Assembly (NCBI GenBank): GCA_963718635.1
Contig: OY970367.1
Coordinates: 1,798,001-1,862,000, forward strand
Length of the DNA: 64,000 nucleotides
Direction: 5' to 3'
Source: JAIOQJ01 sp963718635
Lineage (GTDB): Bacteria; Planctomycetota; Planctomycetia; Gemmatales; Gemmataceae
This document shows positions 9,079-19,092 of the stretch, one piece after another. Position numbers and translations under genes: made by a program. Each line of letters opens with the position of its first letter. The stretch's first letter is position 1. Under the pieces are notes generated by a model. It ran no database searches. It was not told the origin of the DNA and saw only the letters and a program-made list of their open reading frames with translations.

Positions 9079-10386
9079 TTAGATTTCCGCCAGGCGCTCT
9101 TTGGAGTCGCCGAAGGTTTCGAGGCAAACGCCCATCTTGTCCATCATGGATAAGTAAAGGCTGCACATTTTGCGGTTCGGCTTCTTGGAATAATCGAGTA
9201 CTCGCCCTGTCTGAATTTGTCCGCCGCCACGGCCGACCATGACAACCGGCAGTTGATCGTTGTTGTGATTGCCCGTCATCATGCTCGACATGAAGAGAAG
9301 CATCGAGTTGTCCAACAGCGTCCGTTCGCCTTCCTGCACTTTGTCCAGCTTGTCCGCAATATAGGCCAACTGTTGCATGAAGAACTGGTTCACTTTCAAC
9401 CAATCGGCCGTATCGCTGTGCGAGAGCAGATGGTGGATCATGTAATCCACTTTCAGATGCGGGAACCGCAGCGACGAATGATCGTTGTTCAGTTTCAAAG
9501 TGCAGACGCGCGTCGTATCCGTGCGGAAGGCGAGCACCAGAATGTCGCACATCAAGCGCATATGTTGATCGATGTCCTGCGGGATGCCTTCGACGGGGCG
9601 CGGTTGATCGGGCTTCTCCAAGGCTGGCCGCCAGCCTTGCAGCCGGCGATCTTTTCCCGCTTGATCAATGCGTTGCTCCACTTCGCGCACCGATGCGAGA
9701 TACTCATCGAGCCGGCGTTGATCCGATTGGCTCACCTTGCCGCGCAGCCCGGTCGCTTCTTCAAGCACCGAATCGAGCACGCTGCGATCGGCCCGACCAA
9801 CTTCGTCGCGGAATAGCCGGTCAAAGGCCAGCGCTGGATAGAGCTCCAACGGAGTCGGCGTCGTCGCCGAACTCCACGAGATATGCGAGCTGTAGATCAT
9901 CGAATAGTTTTTGTGCAGCGCGGCGATCGATTGCTCGCAACCAAGCACCAGGCTTGGCACCTTCGTTTGATTTGCCAGTTTCTGCGCGACCACTTGGTCC
10001 ATGCTGATGCCGGATCGGATCTCGCCGCCATTAGCGAGATGAGCGCCTGTCAGAAGGTTGCCCGTCTGACAGCTATGGATGCCGCCGATCAATGCTTCCT
10101 GGTTGTAAAGGCCCTTCAAGAAGAGCAATTTCTGTCGGAACGGCTTTAGGGGCTCGAGCACCTTGCCGAGCTCCATCTGCTCGCCTTCGCCCTTGGCCCA
10201 CCATTCTTTGCTGTGGAAACCGTTGCCGGCAAACAGACAGGCCATGCGCACCGGAGGGGCTACTGATGCGTCCTTCGCTTTCTCCGCGCCGCAAACCGAA
10301 TATGATTCCAGCCAAGGCAGCGCGATGGTCACGCCCACGCCTTGCAAGAAAGTTCGGCGAGTCAAAGCGGATTTGGAACGCGGCAT
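9079..10386 (-). CDS. Tat-exported DUF1552 protein
   Basis: 435 residues from ATG at 10386. The N-terminus SKSALTRRTFLQGVGVTIALPW is a twin-arginine signal, so the protein is probably exported folded. The body matches DUF1552, a planctomycete and verrucomicrobial family of unknown function (MACLFAGNGFHSKEWW; HSCQTGNLLTGA; MSSMMTGNHNNDQLPVVMVG). DUF1552 genes often lie beside DUF1592/DUF1588 cytochrome genes; here the cytochrome at 3855-6610 is nearby but not adjacent. An upstream ATG at 10416 would add ten residues before the Tat motif and is less likely. Confidence 0.9.
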   Translation of the reverse strand: MPRSKSALTRRTFLQGVGVTIALPWLESYSVCGAEKAKDASVAPPVRMACLFAGNGFHSKEWWAKGEGEQMELGKVLEPLKPFRQKLLFLKGLYNQEALIGGIHSCQTGNLLTGAHLANGGEIRSGISMDQVVAQKLANQTKVPSLVLGCEQSIAALHKNYSMIYSSHISWSSATTPTPLELYPALAFDRLFRDEVGRADRSVLDSVLEEATGLRGKVSQSDQRRLDEYLASVREVEQRIDQAGKDRRLQGWRPALEKPDQPRPVEGIPQDIDQHMRLMCDILVLAFRTDTTRVCTLKLNNDHSSLRFPHLKVDYMIHHLLSHSDTADWLKVNQFFMQQLAYIADKLDKVQEGERTLLDNSMLLFMSSMMTGNHNNDQLPVVMVGRGGGQIQTGRVLDYSKKPNRKMCSLYLSMMDKMGVCLETFGDSKERLAEI

Positions 10387-10488
10387 AAATCGACACCCTT
10401 GGGAAGTGCAAAGCAAAAAAGTCTTTGCGATATTTTAGCAGAACGTGCCAAGGCTGTGCATTTTTGGCCAGAGAGATCTCGCTTTTTT

Positions 10489-10511
10489 AGTACAAGCGAG
10501 ACGCTTGTACT
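10489..10511. repeat. Small perfect hairpin upstream of the DUF1552 gene
   Basis: Arms AGTACAAGCG and CGCTTGTACT (10489-10498, 10502-10511) with a 3 bp loop. It lies in the gap between the DUF1552 gene and the end of the peptidase gene. It could be an operator or a terminator for the peptidase gene; the flanking runs of T and A are compatible with the latter. Confidence 0.5.
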
Positions 10512-10593
10512 TACGTGGGAGGACTCTTTGTTTTATCTTTTTGTCCCAAATTTTTTTGTCGAAGATCTTCAATGAAGTGATTTTTGCATCCTT

Positions 10594-13500
10594 TCAAAAC
10601 GGCTGCATGATGCCCATCCAGACTTGCAGGTTGGAAGTGGCATTTATCGTTTTGGCGAAATCGATGCGGATCGTAGTTCGTTCAATGAAGCTGAGCCAGG
10701 CGACCTCGGCACGCAATCCCAGGCCGACCGCTTGGGCAATCGAGCCGACTTGGTGATGATTGGCGTAGATATCGCCGCCATCGTAGAACGGTGCGAAATA
10801 AAGGTTGCGCAGGCCGACGGCATGGTCGGCCACGTCCCATTCCACGTCTTGCACAATCGGCAGGCGCCATTCCATGCTGCCGATCCACATTGCATTTCCC
10901 TGGCGCTTGCGCAGATCGAAGCCGCGGAAGAGCAAATTGCCACCCAAGGAAAACATCAAGGCATTGTTCGGCGTCGCATAGGCGCCGTACATGCGATAGG
11001 CCAGGCGCATGCGCGACCAATAGCCAAGGCCTTCCGGCAAAAGGTGAACCCATGAAAGTTGGCTCATCACCTGATGGCTCATCGTCGGCTGGCCGAAAAT
11101 GGGCAGGCCTGCTGCGTAAGTGGCATCGAACTTAAAGCCCATTTGGGGATCCCAATAGGGCGTCAAATAGTCGGCATGGTAATGAACGCCGAACTGGCTC
11201 GTTTCATTGAAGCGCTCGGTGCCTGGCTCGGCAAAGCGCAATGTCGGCAGAAAGTTTCGCTGCCAGGCGGCGAAGGCTTCAACGTAGTGCATCGGGGCGG
11301 TATAAAGGCTGGCGCTTTCATCGAATACATAGCGCTCGAAGGCCACAAAGCGATCGAGATCCGTGCTCTGCGTGCTGATGGTGGCGATGCTCTTTTCACC
11401 GTGGATACCGAACTCCGTCTTCGGAAAGAGGCCATTGGTCCAGAGTCCATCGAAGCCGGCGGCGACATCGCGATAATCGGTGCGGTATCCGGTGTAGACG
11501 CCCCCGTTAAACTGCTGCGTCCGATAGGCGCCCGCCCGCACGCCCAAGATATCGGTGCGCGTAAACCAGGGGTCGGAGTATGAGGGCCCATACGCCCAGG
11601 GGCCGATAGTGTAATTCCACCGATCATAGGCCGTCGTCAAGTCTGTCTCATCCAAGAAGGTGTAGAGGGGCGTTACATGGAAGCGATACTCGTGCTTCCA
11701 ATAGTTGTTGGCCGGGTTTTTATCGGGCAGAATTTGATCGGGATCGACCGTAATCTGCGTCGGCTTCTCCGGCAGCCATACCTCAATTCGGACGCGATGA
11801 TCGGGAAGCGCTTCGATGCGCGCCGGCGGATCGTCGATCACCATCACCCCGGCTTGCGGAACGATCGGAATACGCAAGGGGTAAGTTTCTTCATCATTGA
11901 AGCGAAAGCCGAGCGTGGTCGGCTCATCGAACTCGGCCTTCTGCTTCAATAACACCGTTACTCGATAGCGCCCGTTCGCGGGACGAGGCAGTTCTTCTGC
12001 TGAATACCCCTTCAAGTGATGATCCGCTTTTTTCACGTGGGCGCTTTCCAGGCACCAGTCTGTCAGACCTTTGTCGTACAGCCAATGCTTGAAGAATTCG
12101 TCCCAGCTTTTGCCCGTGAATTGTTCGAGTTCGTGTTGCAGATCGCTAGCGAAGAAGACGCGGAAATAGTATTTGGCATAGATGCCGCGAATGAAATCGA
12201 GAAAGGCATCTTCGCCCATTCGCTCTTCCATCATGCCGACGATCTTGCTCCCGCGGTCGTAGGCGGCGCTGAATAGATTTACTACATGCCGATACTTGGG
12301 CATCTCTTGCAAAGGCGGTCCCAGTTCACCGCGCCCGATCGTGCCGTAGAGCTGTGAGAAGCGATAATCTTCGCGCCGAACATTCGGCAGCCACTTATAG
12401 CCTTCGCCGTAACTGAAGAGTTCGTTATTTTTCCCGTGAACCTGATTGAGCAATCGATGGGCGAAGTAGTTGGCGAAGGCCTCATCCATGAAGGTTTCGC
12501 GGTAGCCGTCTGTGCCGATGACGTTGTAAAACCACTGATGGCAGGTCTCATGCGAGATCAGGTATTCGATATACCCTTCCGCGAGCTTGGGCATGTTCAA
12601 AACGCGCTGATCGACCATCACCAGGCCGGAACATTCGTTGCCGTTCCAGCCGAAGTAAGACTCGGCAAAAATCAATTCTTTATTGGCATAGGGTCCGAAC
12701 CACTTGCTGTACGCTTCCACGGCGCGGGCGGCTATGCGCGCCACGGCTTTGGCGTTATGCTCGTGCTCGGGAAACGCCAGACATATGACGGCTACATTGC
12801 CGGCCATCGCGCGCTGTTCTTCAAAACGGGCCGAGCAGACGAGGCTGAATTCGCGCGAAACAATCGGCCCGATGTACAGGTCTTGCTGCGTTCCATCGGT
12901 CGTTTTCTGTCGCACGCTCCCCGAGGTCCCAACTTTTTGATCGGCAGCCAAGCGAAGGTGGACGTCGTAGACGCCTGCTTCGTTGAAGAACGGTTGGTGC
13001 CAGGCGACGAATGGCGCCGGCTGCCAGCCTTTTTCATCGTAATAAGCAAGAACGGGGAGCCAGTTGCTTAAGGTTGTTACGCCTTTCCATTGTCCCCAAC
13101 GTCCCTGCTTCTGCGGGATATGAAAAACAAAATCGATGGCGATCGAGACGGCGCCGTTGATCCCAATCTCTTCCGGCAACTGCACGCTGAGCGCCGTTGC
13201 AAGATCGGGCCGGTAGGCGAATGGCAGCTCGACCTTTTCGATGGCCTTGCCGTTGCGCTTGAGCAGCCAAACTTTTTGAATGTCAATAGGCCGGCCGGCG
13301 TAGATTCCCTCGTTGGGAGGGACGCGCATGATTTCGAGCATCTTGGCGAGGAAAAGATAATCGATTCCGCCGGAGGGAGGCTCGTAGGCCGAGTGAACGT
13401 TGAAGACAAGCTCGCACGTCGGCCGCTGATGCCGATTCACCCACGCGACATGCTGCGTGACCAGAGCCCGATGCCCATCGACATCGAGATTGATGGCGAT

Positions 13501-13605
13501 GTTGTAACGCGGCAGCCACGAAGGCGCCTTCAGCGCTTCCGCAACGCATGGAATCGCTGTGCCCAGCAAGACGACGATAATCAATGCCAGGCGCACGCAA
13601 CGCAT
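10594..13605 (-). CDS. M1-family metallopeptidase fused to an outer-membrane beta-barrel
   Basis: 1003 residues from ATG at 13605, followed by a Sec signal (MRCVRLALIIVVLLG). The zinc site is HETCH (residues 352-356) with the third ligand E375 in DEAFANY, exactly 18 residues later as in M1 peptidases. The substrate-binding strand reads GNECSGLVMV in place of GAMEN. After about residue 700 the sequence turns into alternating aromatic beta-strands. These contain GGNLLFRGF, like the RGF loop motif of Omp85 barrels, and the chain ends in WMGIMQPF with a terminal Phe as in barrel proteins. The frame stays open 123 codons upstream only because it runs through a repeat; the true start has the signal peptide and GGGCGG ribosome site. 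Confidence 0.87.
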   Translation of the reverse strand: MRCVRLALIIVVLLGTAIPCVAEALKAPSWLPRYNIAINLDVDGHRALVTQHVAWVNRHQRPTCELVFNVHSAYEPPSGGIDYLFLAKMLEIMRVPPNEGIYAGRPIDIQKVWLLKRNGKAIEKVELPFAYRPDLATALSVQLPEEIGINGAVSIAIDFVFHIPQKQGRWGQWKGVTTLSNWLPVLAYYDEKGWQPAPFVAWHQPFFNEAGVYDVHLRLAADQKVGTSGSVRQKTTDGTQQDLYIGPIVSREFSLVCSARFEEQRAMAGNVAVICLAFPEHEHNAKAVARIAARAVEAYSKWFGPYANKELIFAESYFGWNGNECSGLVMVDQRVLNMPKLAEGYIEYLISHETCHQWFYNVIGTDGYRETFMDEAFANYFAHRLLNQVHGKNNELFSYGEGYKWLPNVRREDYRFSQLYGTIGRGELGPPLQEMPKYRHVVNLFSAAYDRGSKIVGMMEERMGEDAFLDFIRGIYAKYYFRVFFASDLQHELEQFTGKSWDEFFKHWLYDKGLTDWCLESAHVKKADHHLKGYSAEELPRPANGRYRVTVLLKQKAEFDEPTTLGFRFNDEETYPLRIPIVPQAGVMVIDDPPARIEALPDHRVRIEVWLPEKPTQITVDPDQILPDKNPANNYWKHEYRFHVTPLYTFLDETDLTTAYDRWNYTIGPWAYGPSYSDPWFTRTDILGVRAGAYRTQQFNGGVYTGYRTDYRDVAAGFDGLWTNGLFPKTEFGIHGEKSIATISTQSTDLDRFVAFERYVFDESASLYTAPMHYVEAFAAWQRNFLPTLRFAEPGTERFNETSQFGVHYHADYLTPYWDPQMGFKFDATYAAGLPIFGQPTMSHQVMSQLSWVHLLPEGLGYWSRMRLAYRMYGAYATPNNALMFSLGGNLLFRGFDLRKRQGNAMWIGSMEWRLPIVQDVEWDVADHAVGLRNLYFAPFYDGGDIYANHHQVGSIAQAVGLGLRAEVAWLSFIERTTIRIDFAKTINATSNLQVWMGIMQPF

Positions 13606-13669
13606 GATTCCGCCCAGATAGCCTGAAGTTGCACGGGAGTCCAGACCGTTCGGCGGACGATAGGCTTGG

Positions 13670-13880
13670 CGGTTGCGCCAATCGATTCTGGCAAATGCAT
13701 GAAACGAGCGCGGACCACTTTCCAACCCTCCCCCTGGCTTTGCAGGGGGAGGGCAGGGTGGGGGCTGAGCCTCTCGCCCACGAACGAACGCCTTGGCAGC
13801 GCAGCCTTTCCCCCCACCCTGCCCTCCCCCCGCAAAGCCGGGGGGGAGGGTGGGAGGGCGAACTGCCGTTTTGCCAGAAA
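13670..13880. repeat. About 200 bp palindromic repeat, GGTGCGCCAA-type, copy 1
   Basis: Begins GGTTGCGCCAATCGATTCTG and contains two long G/C tracts that are near complements of one another (CCCTCCCCCTGGCTTTGCAG... and its mirror near 13820-13850). Its reverse complement aligns over nearly the whole length with the copy at 17706-17927, including CGCTCGTTTCATG and CTGGCAAAAC. It has no coding capacity of its own. It fills most of the 13606-13988 gap, whose remaining part should hold the recQ promoter. Confidence 0.85.
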
Positions 13881-13988
13881 TCGACCGGAGCATTGGCAAT
13901 CGGCGGCTTACCCGACGCCGCTCGCCGGTGCAACCTCGCGGCTTATAAGATAAAATGATCCGCGATACGACCACTGGGGTGATTGGTC

Positions 13989-16180
13989 ATGAGTGCTGTT
14001 GCCGATGGACTTGCCGAGCTGATGCCGTTGATCGATCGGCATTGGGGTTTCAAAGAACTCCGGCCGATGCAGCAGCAGGCGATGCAGGCCGTGCTGCGCC
14101 GCCGCGATTCGCTGGTCGTTTTGCCGACCGGCGGCGGCAAATCGCTTTGTTTTCAAGCGCCGGCCCTGTTGCGCACGACGGAACCGACCGTGGTTGTGTC
14201 GCCGTTGATCGCTTTGATGAAAGACCAGGTCGATAGCTTGCGGGCCGCGGGCGTCTCGGCCCGGCATATCGATAGCACCCTGAACGATGCCGATCGCTTG
14301 CGGACGTTCAACGAAATTCAGGCCAAGACAGTTCGCCTCTTATTCGTATCGCCTGAACGGCTGGCGATGCCGAACTTCAAACAATACTTGCAGCAGCTCG
14401 GCGTGCGCACGTTCGCTATCGACGAAGCGCACTGCATCAGCCATTGGGGGCACGATTTCCGGCCCGAGTATCGGCAACTCCGGCTGCTGCGGGAAATGTT
14501 TCCCGACGCCACGTTTCACGGGTACACCGCCACGGCGACGGAGCAGGTGCGCGCGGACATCATCGCTCAACTGGGCCTGCGCGACCCGGAAGTTCTGGTC
14601 GGCAACTTCGATCGCCCGAATTTGCATTACCGGGTGATGCCCCGAGCCGGGATGCTCGATCAGATAGTCGAAGTGCTGAAACGCCATGCGGGCGAAGCCG
14701 GCATCATCTATTGCTTGCGACGCAAAGACGTCGATTCGTTGACTGTTGACCTCCGTGCACTGGGTTACAACGCTGTTCCCTATCACGCAGGCATGTCGCC
14801 CGAAGATCGGAAATCGGGCCAAGAAGCGTTTCGTTCGGAGAAATGCGATCTGGTTATCGCGACCGTCGCCTTTGGCATGGGCATCGATCGCTCGAACGTT
14901 CGCTTCGTTCTCCATGCCGGGATGCCGAAATCGATCGAGCATTATCAGCAGGAGGCAGGGCGAGCAGGCCGGGATGGATTGGAAGCCGAATGCATCATGC
15001 TCCATAACGGCCGCGACATAATCATGTGGAAGGATATTCTTCAGAAATCGGCGGCGGAGAATGCCGTCGATAAAGATTTCCTTCCGAACGCCTTCGCTCA
15101 TCTCGAAGAAATTTCCGCGTATTGCAAGGGGGTCCGCTGTCGACATCGGGTGCTCGTCGAGCACTTTGGCCAGTCATTTGAATCGACTAATTGCAAAGCC
15201 TGCGATCTCTGTCTGGGTGAAGTCGATCTCGAACCGAACTCGCAGGAGATCGCGCAAAAATCCTGTCGTGCGTGGCACGCCTGAAAGAAAATTTTGGAGT
15301 CGGCCAGGTTGTATCCGTGCTGCATGGCGACGAAAACGAGAAAATCAGCCGTTACGGCCACGACAAATTGACCACCTATGGATTGCTCAAAGAGGCGCCC
15401 GCTGCGACTATTCGCGAATGGGTCTATCAGCTTATTAGCCTCGATGTCTTGGATCAAACGGACGACGACTATCCGCTGCTCAAACTGAATCCGCAATCTT
15501 GGGAGGTGATGCGGAACGAACGGCAGGTGCAGATGCGCCAGACCGCGAAACGCTCGCGTGCACGGAAGCCGATGACCGAGGAAGAGTCGTGGCAAGGCGT
15601 TGACAGAGAACTCTGCGAACGCCTTCGCCGTTGGCGGCGCGAAACAGCTGAAGAAAAAGGTTGGCCGCCTCTGGCGATCTTCAGCGACAACACGCTGCGG
15701 GATTTAGCGCGGGTTCGCCCGACCACCAGTGCTAACCTGCGGACGGTCCAAGGCATCGGCGATGCCAAAGCACAAGCGTTTGGCGATGCCCTCCTGGCCA
15801 TCGTCGCGCCTTGGTGCGAGGAGAAAAAGATAGCAAGCGACCGCATTGATCCCGGCGCCTCTCGATCGTCTTCGAAAGAATCCGCCGGGTCTGCGCTGGC
15901 CTACTATGGCCAGTTTCGCCGCGGCGACTCCCTGGAACAAGTCGTCGCGTCTTCGGGCCGAACCCTCAGCACAGTTGTCAAGTACCTTTGTTTCTTCATC
16001 GAGGCCGAACGTCCAGCACGCGTTGATGCCTGGGTGCCGCCCGATGTTCAGCATCGCATTCTCAAAGTCGCAGAAAAAACCGGTGCTGTGCTTCTGCGTC
16101 CGATATTCGAGGCATTGAACGAAGAGGTGAGCTACGAAATGATTCGCATCACGTTGGCCCACGCGGGAGTGGCTGGTTAA
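13989..16180 (+). CDS. recQ: ATP-dependent DNA helicase RecQ (frameshift at 15256-15260)
   Basis: 3'-5' DNA helicase of recombination and repair. Walker A LPTGGGKS (residues 45-52), DEAH box with CISHWGHDFRPEY (145-160), helicase motif QQEAGRAGRDG, and a zinc-binding segment (CxxCxxC in TNCKACDLCLGE). Winged-helix and HRDC domains follow (RRETAEEKGWPPLAIFSDNTL) with a C-terminal helix-turn-helix region. The frame breaks in the A5 run at 15256-15260: one extra A restores AQKILSCVARLKENFGVGQV, the expected RecQ junction. The full product is about 731 residues, normal for long RecQ forms. The ATG at 13989 has GGGGTGA upstream. An assembly indel is much more likely than true loss. Confidence 0.95.
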
Positions 16181-16317
16181 AATTTCACCGATTAAGCCAA
16201 ACTAGACGGTCGCTATTGTCAAAATGGGTAATATGCTAAAGTTGGAGTGTTTGAACGCCGATGCTTGATACGTTTGGGCTCTGCTTGCCCGTTTGGCCGA
16301 CAGCGACAGGGAGGGAC

Positions 16318-16682
16318 ATGGAAGGCGCTCGCGAGTTTCTGGAGCAAGTTCGGCAACACCAGCTGGTGAAGGGGCATTTTCGCGGCCTGCTTCATTTGCT
16401 CATCGGGCGCAAAATCTCTCTCGCCGACGGCACCCTCCTCTGTTCCGGGTTAACTTGGCGCAGCTTTCCGAGTTACTGAAACTGATGCGCTGGGATAAAG
16501 AATCGGTTCGTGAGCTGGGGCTCGATCCGGATAGCTTGCCGCCCCGCGATCGTCAACGCTACTGGTATACCGCCATCACCTCGGCACAGATCACATCAAC
16601 TGAAGCGGAGAATGAGGCAGACGCACTGGTTCCGCTTGTCGGCGGCATCGGGTTTGTCGTCACGAGGCCTTTGGCGAAATAA
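16318..16682 (+). CDS. Small conserved hypothetical protein (frameshift near 16460)
   Basis: ATG at 16318 follows a strong GGGAGGGAC ribosome site. The first frame reads EGAREFLEQVRQHQLVKGHF then LHLLIGRKISLADGTLL. The second, shifted frame continues LSELLKLMRWDKESVRELGLD and ends at 16682. Adding one G near 16460 gives a continuous WRELSELLKLMRWD and a protein of about 121 residues. I do not recognise a named family. It looks like a soluble helical protein with a short glycine-rich C-terminus. It lies 137 bp after recQ and may be read from its own promoter. Confidence 0.65.
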
Positions 16683-16692
16683 GAGAATTTAT

Positions 16693-16787
16693 TCGCGAGC
16701 CGAATTGCGTAAGTAATCGGGTGATGAGCACGAACGTGTGGTTGAGCGACGCCTTAACCCGACTGCTTACGCAGTCCCGGCTCGCGT
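16693..16787. repeat. Palindromic repeat (CGCGAGCCG type)
   Basis: Arms 16693-16721 and 16758-16787 (CGCGAGCCG...TGCGTAAG...TCGGGT and its complement ACCCGA...CTTACGCA...CGGCTCGCG) pair imperfectly with one-base bulges. It occupies the gap before the TPR-like membrane protein gene and resembles the hairpin at 43364-43411. Confidence 0.75.
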
Positions 16788-16922
16788 GCGGTGAAATCTT
16801 TCGCGTTGACCCTGCTTCCTGCAAATCCTATCAATATCCACCACGCGAACGTACATCAAGCCGCGATGGCGCCGAGCTATCGGCCGCTGAAGGATTTGCT
16901 GTCTTTAGTCAGGAGCGACCGC

Positions 16923-17615
16923 ATGAAAGCGGAAGAGCGTAAAGAGAACGAGACGAATGCCCTGCGTGTTTGGGTCGAACATACGAAAGAGCGTATGCAG
17001 GGAAGGTCCGCCTATTTGATCGGGGGCTCGGCCGTTCTGCTGATCGCTTTGGTAGTGATCTTCTTCTATTGGCGCTCGAGTCGGGCGGCGGCCGATTCTG
17101 CACGTTGGCTGCGGTTCAACAACACCGACACCGATAAAGGCCTCGACGATGGAATCACCGATAGCAACAACCAGGGCAAGCCCGTCGTTGCGTACTATCG
17201 GCTGGAGAAGGCTCGTCTGACACTTTTCCGCGAAGGCATCGAAAAGCTCGGCTCTTATGTGCCTAAGGATCGCGAAACAGCGGTCGCCAAGGTAGAAGAA
17301 GGGCGCAAGCTCTATCAGGAATTGACATCCGAATTGAACAGTTCCGCGCTGCAACAGGAAGCCTGGTGTAGTTTGGCGGAGGCGGAGCTCGTGTTGCTCG
17401 GCACGCCGAAGCCCGATCGAAAAGACGAATACCTTGGTTCTTTCAATAGGGCGGTCGATGCTTACCACAAAGCGGCCGGGATCAATCCGGACAGCGAGGT
17501 GAGCAAAGGCTACGCGAAAATGGCGGACAATCTCAAGAATAAGCGTACCGAGATGGAAGCCTTCTACCGTCGCATTAATCAACTGTCCACTCCCGCGCCG
17601 GAATTGCCGCGGTGA
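16923..17615 (+). CDS. Single-pass membrane protein with TPR-like periplasmic domain (YfgM-like)
   Basis: 230 residues. A charged cytoplasmic N-terminus (KAEERKENETNALRVWVEH) precedes one transmembrane helix (YLIGGSAVLLIALVVIFFYW, about 38-57). A helical extracytoplasmic domain of TPR character follows (AYYRLEKARLTLFREGIEKL; ALQQEAWCSLAEAELVLLG; RAVDAYHKAAGINPDSEV). The layout resembles YfgM-type proteins that associate with the Sec translocon, but homology is inferred from architecture only. The start at 16923 is chosen for AGGAGCG and the normal topology; the frame is open further upstream to 16791 with no ribosome site. Confidence 0.75.
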   Translation: MKAEERKENETNALRVWVEHTKERMQGRSAYLIGGSAVLLIALVVIFFYWRSSRAAADSARWLRFNNTDTDKGLDDGITDSNNQGKPVVAYYRLEKARLTLFREGIEKLGSYVPKDRETAVAKVEEGRKLYQELTSELNSSALQQEAWCSLAEAELVLLGTPKPDRKDEYLGSFNRAVDAYHKAAGINPDSEVSKGYAKMADNLKNKRTEMEAFYRRINQLSTPAPELPR

Positions 17616-17705
17616 GCTGGCGGCTCAGCTTGTTAGGCGCAAGCCATGAAGCGCCAGCGAAGAACGAGAGGTTCGCTGCCGTTCCCTGAAGTCGATGACT
17701 CGCCT

Positions 17706-17927
17706 GGGTGCGCTAACCGATTCTGGCAAAACAACAGCTCGCCCTTACTAGCCTCCCTCCGGCTTTGCGGGGGGAGGGCAGGGTGGGGGGAACCGCCGCG
17801 ACTGCCAAGACGCCTATTATGGGCACGACGCTCCGCCCCCACCCTGCCCTCCCCCTGCAAAGCCAGGGGGAGGGTAAGAAAGGGTCAGCGCTCGTTTCAT
17901 GATTTCGCAACAATCCGTTGGCGCACC
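17706..17927. repeat. About 220 bp palindromic repeat, GGTGCGCCAA-type, copy 2
   Basis: Starts GGGTGCGCTAACCGATTCTG and ends with the near complement CAATCCGTTGGCGCACC, so it has terminal inverted repeats of about 20 bp (roughly 17 of 21 matching). Inside are two mirrored G/C tracts (GGGGGGAGGGCAGGGTGGGG and its complement). It matches copy 1 (13670-13880) in inverted orientation. It fills most of the 17616-18018 gap upstream of rluD. Confidence 0.88.
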
Positions 17928-18018
17928 TACTCGTCTCTGCAAACGCAGCACAGAAGTTTCTAATCCAGAAAAGCGCATCTTCAAAGCCTGCGCGTCCCGT
18001 TAACAAGAACAACCAATC

Positions 18019-19065
18019 ATGTCAGTCGAACTCGATGACCTGCTCCCGCCGTTAGCGGAACCGCCGCCGCTGTCGCGGGGACAAGGGCCTATCGAGATCG
18101 AGGCCCGCATCAAGCAGGAAGGGATGCGCCTCGATCAATACCTCTCGATGACTTTTCAAGACTTCAGCCGTTCCACGATCCAAGATGCAATCAAAACAGG
18201 AACCGTCGAAGTAAACGGCAAGGCCGCCAAGTCGAGTTATAAAGTTCGCAATGGCGACCAACTACGGATCGCGCTTCCGGAATCGACGCACCTGCTGCCG
18301 ATCGCCGAGGATATCCCTCTACACATCTTGTACGAAGATGAATTCCTAGCGCTGGTAAACAAGCCGGCCGACATGGTCGTCCACCCGGCCAAGGGGCACT
18401 GGTCCGGCACACTGGTGAATGCCATCACCTTCCACTTCGGCAAGTTGAGCGAAGCGAACGGCGCTTACCGCGCGGGAATCGTTCATCGTCTCGACCGGGA
18501 TACCAGTGGCGTGATTCTTATCGCCAAAGAAGAGCATACGCATCGCGAGTTGTCGGCGATGTTCGAGGCACGGCGGGTATTCAAGGAATATGCCGCGATC
18601 ACAGCCGGAGTGCTCGACCGCGATAGCGATTACATTGAAGGCCGTATCAAACATCATCCGACTGACCGCGTCAAAATGTCCGTCACCGACGATGAAGACG
18701 ACATGGACGCGAAGGATGCTTGCAGCTACTACGAAGTGATTGAACGGTTCAACGGCTTCACGTTTTGCCGAGTGCAGCCGCGAACAGGACGGACGCATCA
18801 AATTCGCGTCCACTTGGCAAGCGCCGGCTGTCCCGTTCTCGCGGACAAAGTTTACGGCGGCCGTAGCTCGATCAATCTGCGAGACCTAGCCCCCGAGGCC
18901 GCCCTTGATGAGGATCGACTCTTGATCGCCCGCCAGGCGCTTCATGCATGGCGACTGCGCTTCAAACACCCGCGCCTCGATCGATGGATGGAATTCGAAG
19001 CGCCGTTGCCTCCGGACTTTCAGCAAACGCTCGATGCCCTGCGCGTGCATCGCGCACGCGCGTAG
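18019..19065 (+). CDS. Pseudouridine synthase, RluA/RluD family
   Basis: 348 residues. The N-terminal S4 RNA-binding domain (MRLDQYLSMTFQDFSRSTIQ; VEVNGKAAKSSYKVRNGDQL) leads into the RluA catalytic core with the signature HRLDRDTSGVILIAKEEHTH, whose Asp is the nucleophile. The motif QPRTGRTHQIRVHLASAGCP follows. Domain order and length match RluD, which modifies helix 69 of 23S rRNA, but RluC-type specificity cannot be excluded. A 22-residue acidic, proline-rich N-terminal tail precedes the S4 domain. Confidence 0.93.
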   Translation: MSVELDDLLPPLAEPPPLSRGQGPIEIEARIKQEGMRLDQYLSMTFQDFSRSTIQDAIKTGTVEVNGKAAKSSYKVRNGDQLRIALPESTHLLPIAEDIPLHILYEDEFLALVNKPADMVVHPAKGHWSGTLVNAITFHFGKLSEANGAYRAGIVHRLDRDTSGVILIAKEEHTHRELSAMFEARRVFKEYAAITAGVLDRDSDYIEGRIKHHPTDRVKMSVTDDEDDMDAKDACSYYEVIERFNGFTFCRVQPRTGRTHQIRVHLASAGCPVLADKVYGGRSSINLRDLAPEAALDEDRLLIARQALHAWRLRFKHPRLDRWMEFEAPLPPDFQQTLDALRVHRARA

Positions 19066-19092
19066 CGGCATTCATCAGAATGCCGCTCCCGC

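Noticed and set aside
13606..13974. N-terminal extension of the peptidase-barrel frame to 13974
   Set aside because: The extra 123 codons are a read-through of the repeat and contain proline/glycine runs; a signal peptide begins at 13605.
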